From the NCBI RefSeq assembly GCF_030125375.1, contig NZ_JASJUU010000003.1:510247-574246 (forward strand): a stretch of 64,000 bases of DNA, given 5' to 3'. This document shows positions 61,485 through 64,000 of the stretch, piece after piece. Source of the stretch: Pseudoalteromonas umbrosa (lineage in GTDB: Bacteria; Pseudomonadota; Gammaproteobacteria; Enterobacterales; Alteromonadaceae). The notes under the pieces were generated by a model. It had not been told where the DNA came from, searched no databases, and saw only the letters and a list, made by a program, of their open reading frames with translations. Position numbers and translations under genes: made by a program. Each line of letters begins with the position of its first letter. Within the stretch, counting starts at the first letter, position 1.

Positions 61485-62434
61485 TGCGTAAGGCTATTTA
61501 TAAAGGCTGGATAGATAAACTTATCGCAAAAAAACATAGCGCTAACATTATAACGTTTTCACATAACAACATTTACGTAATGCCATCACTTCTTGGATTG
61601 GGGTTTCTTTCTTTTGCGTTACTTAACTTTATTCTCGGTATTAACTATCAAAATAACCTGATCCTTGGTGTTTCGTATTTGATGCTTATGCTGCAAATAT
61701 CGTCATTGTTTTACGGCTATTTCAATTTGCACGGTGTAAAGCTTGAATTACGTGATATTAAAAGTAATTTTTATGGCAATCACAATGAATGTAAGTTTAA
61801 AGTTTATTCTCAAAAGCCAATCTATTCTGTTAGTGTGGTTAGCGCAGATTGGGAAGGACATGGCTTTGAACAGGAAAACATTTTTGAAACCAGCTTTGTG
61901 CAGGTAGTTCGTTTGAATCAAAAAAAACGTGGTAAGTATTCTGGCGGTAAATTTAAAATTTATAGTAATTACCCTTTTGGTTTGGTTAATGTGTGGAGTT
62001 ATTTACTTACAGATAAGAGCTTTTTTACCTATCCTGCGCCGCTTAAATCTGAACTCAGTCTCCATGAATCAATAGATATGAGTGAAGACACAGAATTGTT
62101 AGCGAATAAGTCCGACAGTTTAGATGAATTTTCTGGGTTAAAACCGTATCAAAAAGGGATGAGCCGTAATCGAATTTCGTGGCGACACTTTGCTAAGAGT
62201 CAAGAATTACTTGTTAAAGACTATGTTGGTGACAGTCACGGTGTAAGCTTAGTACTAGATTTTAATATGATGGAAGGCACAAAAGAGTCTCGGCTTTCTC
62301 AATTGTGTTTTCAAGTACTTGAAGCTGATCGATTAGGGTATGAATTTGCATTACATCTTCCAAATGCATACACACCGCCGGGTAACAGCGAAGCTCATGT
62401 TGTTCAGTGTTTGGAGAGCTTGAGTGAGTGTTAA
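61484..62434 (+). CDS. DUF58 membrane protein
   Basis: 316 residues. Two membrane helices near the N-terminus (about 30-75), a beta-rich segment, then the DUF58 signature LKPYQKGMSRNRISWRHFAKSQELLVKDY (about 222-250) and a VWA-like C-terminal fold (LVLDFNMMEG). Standard partner of MoxR ATPases in gammaproteobacteria. It overlaps the transglutaminase gene by 11 bp. Confidence 0.9.
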   Translation: MRKAIYKGWIDKLIAKKHSANIITFSHNNIYVMPSLLGLGFLSFALLNFILGINYQNNLILGVSYLMLMLQISSLFYGYFNLHGVKLELRDIKSNFYGNHNECKFKVYSQKPIYSVSVVSADWEGHGFEQENIFETSFVQVVRLNQKKRGKYSGGKFKIYSNYPFGLVNVWSYLLTDKSFFTYPAPLKSELSLHESIDMSEDTELLANKSDSLDEFSGLKPYQKGMSRNRISWRHFAKSQELLVKDYVGDSHGVSLVLDFNMMEGTKESRLSQLCFQVLEADRLGYEFALHLPNAYTPPGNSEAHVVQCLESLSEC

Positions 62435-64000
62435 AGAACTAGTTCGTCAAAATACGCTAATTTCTTCATTTGTATACTGTGGTTTGTCTTTATTACTATT
62501 CCAAAGTTTGGGTTATGTTTTTTGTGTTTCAATTTTATTGATTTGCATTTTTAAAATTAGCACGTCTGTAGGGGCAGTTAAATATCCATCTAAGCTTGTA
62601 ATTAACTTACTAGCAATGACGGTCATTGTGGTGGTCTTTCTATCTCTTGGCTTTAGCCAAGCTATCGAAATGTTTGTTGCTATGCTTTTTGGTGCTTGTT
62701 CATTGAAAATGCTGAGTGTCAGTTCAGTAAAACAGGCTCAAAGTGTTTATATTCTCAACTTTTTTACCTATCCTTGTTTTTATCTTTTTTCACAAAATAT
62801 TTTATCGTTTTTGTTAGTCGCAGCATTGCTATTGTTAAACTTGGGGCAGTTATTCAGTGTGACCCACCATGTTCCTCTAAAGGCTTCTATCAATAGTTCA
62901 GTACGCAAGTTTGTATTTAGTTTACCTCTAGCGGTTGTTATGGTTGCTTTAGTGCCAAAGCTTCCGCCTTTTTGGCAGCTTCCTAGTGCAAAGACTGCAT
63001 CTACAGGCTTATCAGAAGATGTTGACCCATTTCAGATTTCCGAGCTTTCCCGCTCTTCCGAGCTGGCATTTCGCGCTTTACTCCCAGAGTCTAATGGTTT
63101 TGAACCTCCTTTTTATTGGCGTGCAATTATTCATGATAGGTTTGATGGTAAAAAGTGGGCGATGTCCGATTTACAAAACCGCTTTCTAAGTAAGACCTAT
63201 GAGCCCACTGCTTCAAACTATACTGTTATTGCAAATCCGTCTAATACGCGTTGGTTATATACTTTGGATGAAGGTATTCCTGCTAGTAAAGGAATTAGGG
63301 TTAATTATTTCGGTATGGTATATCAAAGGCATTTAACTAATAAACCTATGCAATATGAAGTATCTCCAGTTAAGTTAGATGACGCGAGAATGCCACGGTG
63401 GGAATATAATTTAAACACACATTTACCTAATGATATCAATCCAAGAGCCATTACATTAGCAAAAGAATGGGATGCCCAAACAAGCTCGACTCAGGCATTT
63501 ATCGCTAAAATGGAATCATTTTTTACGACACAAGACTTTGAATACAGTTTGACTCCACCCAGTATTAACTCCAAAGATACGATCGATGAATTCTTATTCG
63601 GTTCACAGGTAGGATTTTGCGGACACTATGCATCTTCTGCTGCTTTTTTAATGCGTACAGCTGGGATCCCAACGAGGCTTGTGTCCGGTTATTTGGGAGG
63701 ACAGTTAAATGAAGAAAGCAACTATTATGCAGTGTATCAATATGATGCACATGCATGGGTTGAATATTATGTCCCTCAAGTTGGCTGGCAAAGACTTGAT
63801 CCAACCGCTTGGGTTTCACCACAAAGGATGTTGGGCTCCTTAGCTGACTTGCGAGACCTTGAAAATGAATTTAAAGACAATTTGGGGCTGAGTTTACAGG
63901 CTTTTTCTAGCATTGCAGCAGTCAATTGGCTTCGATTACAGTTAGAGCAATTAGATTTTCACTGGACGAGATGGGTCTTAAACTTCGATGATAAGAAACA
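62424..64000 (+). CDS. TgpA-like membrane transglutaminase (3' end outside the window)
   Basis: At least 525 residues; the frame is open to the window edge. Start is a GTG at 62424 overlapping the DUF58 gene by 11 bp. The N-terminal 190 residues form several membrane helices (DUF3488-like), followed by a periplasmic domain with the transglutaminase core: catalytic Cys399 in VGFCGHYA, His443 in DAHAWVEYY and Asp459 in LDPTAW. The C-terminal DUF4129-like end is cut off. MoxR-DUF58-TgpA operons are widespread; the P. aeruginosa homologue is essential, and a role in envelope protein or peptide modification is assumed. All triad residues are intact. Confidence 0.9.
   Translation, partial: MSVKELVRQNTLISSFVYCGLSLLLFQSLGYVFCVSILLICIFKISTSVGAVKYPSKLVINLLAMTVIVVVFLSLGFSQAIEMFVAMLFGACSLKMLSVSSVKQAQSVYILNFFTYPCFYLFSQNILSFLLVAALLLLNLGQLFSVTHHVPLKASINSSVRKFVFSLPLAVVMVALVPKLPPFWQLPSAKTASTGLSEDVDPFQISELSRSSELAFRALLPESNGFEPPFYWRAIIHDRFDGKKWAMSDLQNRFLSKTYEPTASNYTVIANPSNTRWLYTLDEGIPASKGIRVNYFGMVYQRHLTNKPMQYEVSPVKLDDARMPRWEYNLNTHLPNDINPRAITLAKEWDAQTSSTQAFIAKMESFFTTQDFEYSLTPPSINSKDTIDEFLFGSQVGFCGHYASSAAFLMRTAGIPTRLVSGYLGGQLNEESNYYAVYQYDAHAWVEYYVPQVGWQRLDPTAWVSPQRMLGSLADLRDLENEFKDNLGLSLQAFSSIAAVNWLRLQLEQLDFHWTRWVLNFDDKK

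Overview
The window looks like chromosomal DNA of a marine gammaproteobacterium of the Alteromonadales, most probably Pseudoalteromonas or a close relative. The grounds are an AT-rich composition, an Asd that follows the E. coli enzyme residue by residue, a TonB2-type transport locus (DUF3450, TtpC, ExbB, ExbD, TonB, TPR), an Oar-like TonB-dependent receptor beside secreted S8 and S9 peptidases, and a GH92/mannose-isomerase/fructokinase locus. The genus is inferred; no rRNA, tRNA or CRISPR array was seen.

Layout. 1-4.1 kb: 3' end of an alkaline phosphatase, a four-repeat hemopexin-like protein, a pentapeptide-repeat protein and two tandem paralogous lipoproteins. 4.3-12.8 kb: protein scavenging (Oar-like receptor, subtilisin-like protease with PPC domain, S9 peptidase). 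12.8-18.3 kb: gene-poor DNA with a small secreted protein, a lipoprotein hydrolase, an orphan RiPP-like precursor peptide, a DUF2867 protein and a second alkaline phosphatase. 18.4-23.7 kb: housekeeping genes (hydrolase, fadD, rnd) and a metallo-hydrolase lipoprotein. 23.7-30.7 kb: mannoside use, where a GH92 alpha-mannosidase frees mannose, an FGP-family MFS protein imports it, an AGE-family epimerase makes fructose and a fructokinase makes fructose-6-phosphate; two copies of one LacI-type palindrome tie the units together. 30.8-42.6 kb: a chemoreceptor, the six-gene TonB2 locus, and a lipoprotein/receptor pair behind a well-spaced Pho box. 42.8-44.4 kb: a candidate small RNA and asd.

45-59 kb is the accessory region. 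It holds two tandem cassettes, each pairing a TPR protein with a single-TM peptide. The TPR proteins carry an N-terminal RHIM-like motif (IQIAGNN) and one TM peptide carries a C-terminal VQIGGDN, the layout expected of an amyloid-signalling receptor/effector pair. A third cassette survives as a relic. Next come two unknown membrane or secreted proteins and a three-gene overlapping operon (amino acid oxidase-like flavoenzyme, PDC/IPDC-like ThDP decarboxylase, bicovalent BBE-like FAD oxidase). Beyond it lie a decayed copy of a gene from the operon's other side and a secreted protein with a ricin-type lectin domain.

The same 18-bp element, CTATTACACNNNATTACA, stands upstream of the hemopexin-like gene, the oxidase operon and the lectin gene, 57 kb apart at the extremes, which suggests one regulon. 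59-64 kb: a periplasmic binding-like protein, then an overlapping operon of CheY-like regulator, MoxR ATPase, DUF58 protein and a TgpA-like transglutaminase that runs off the window.
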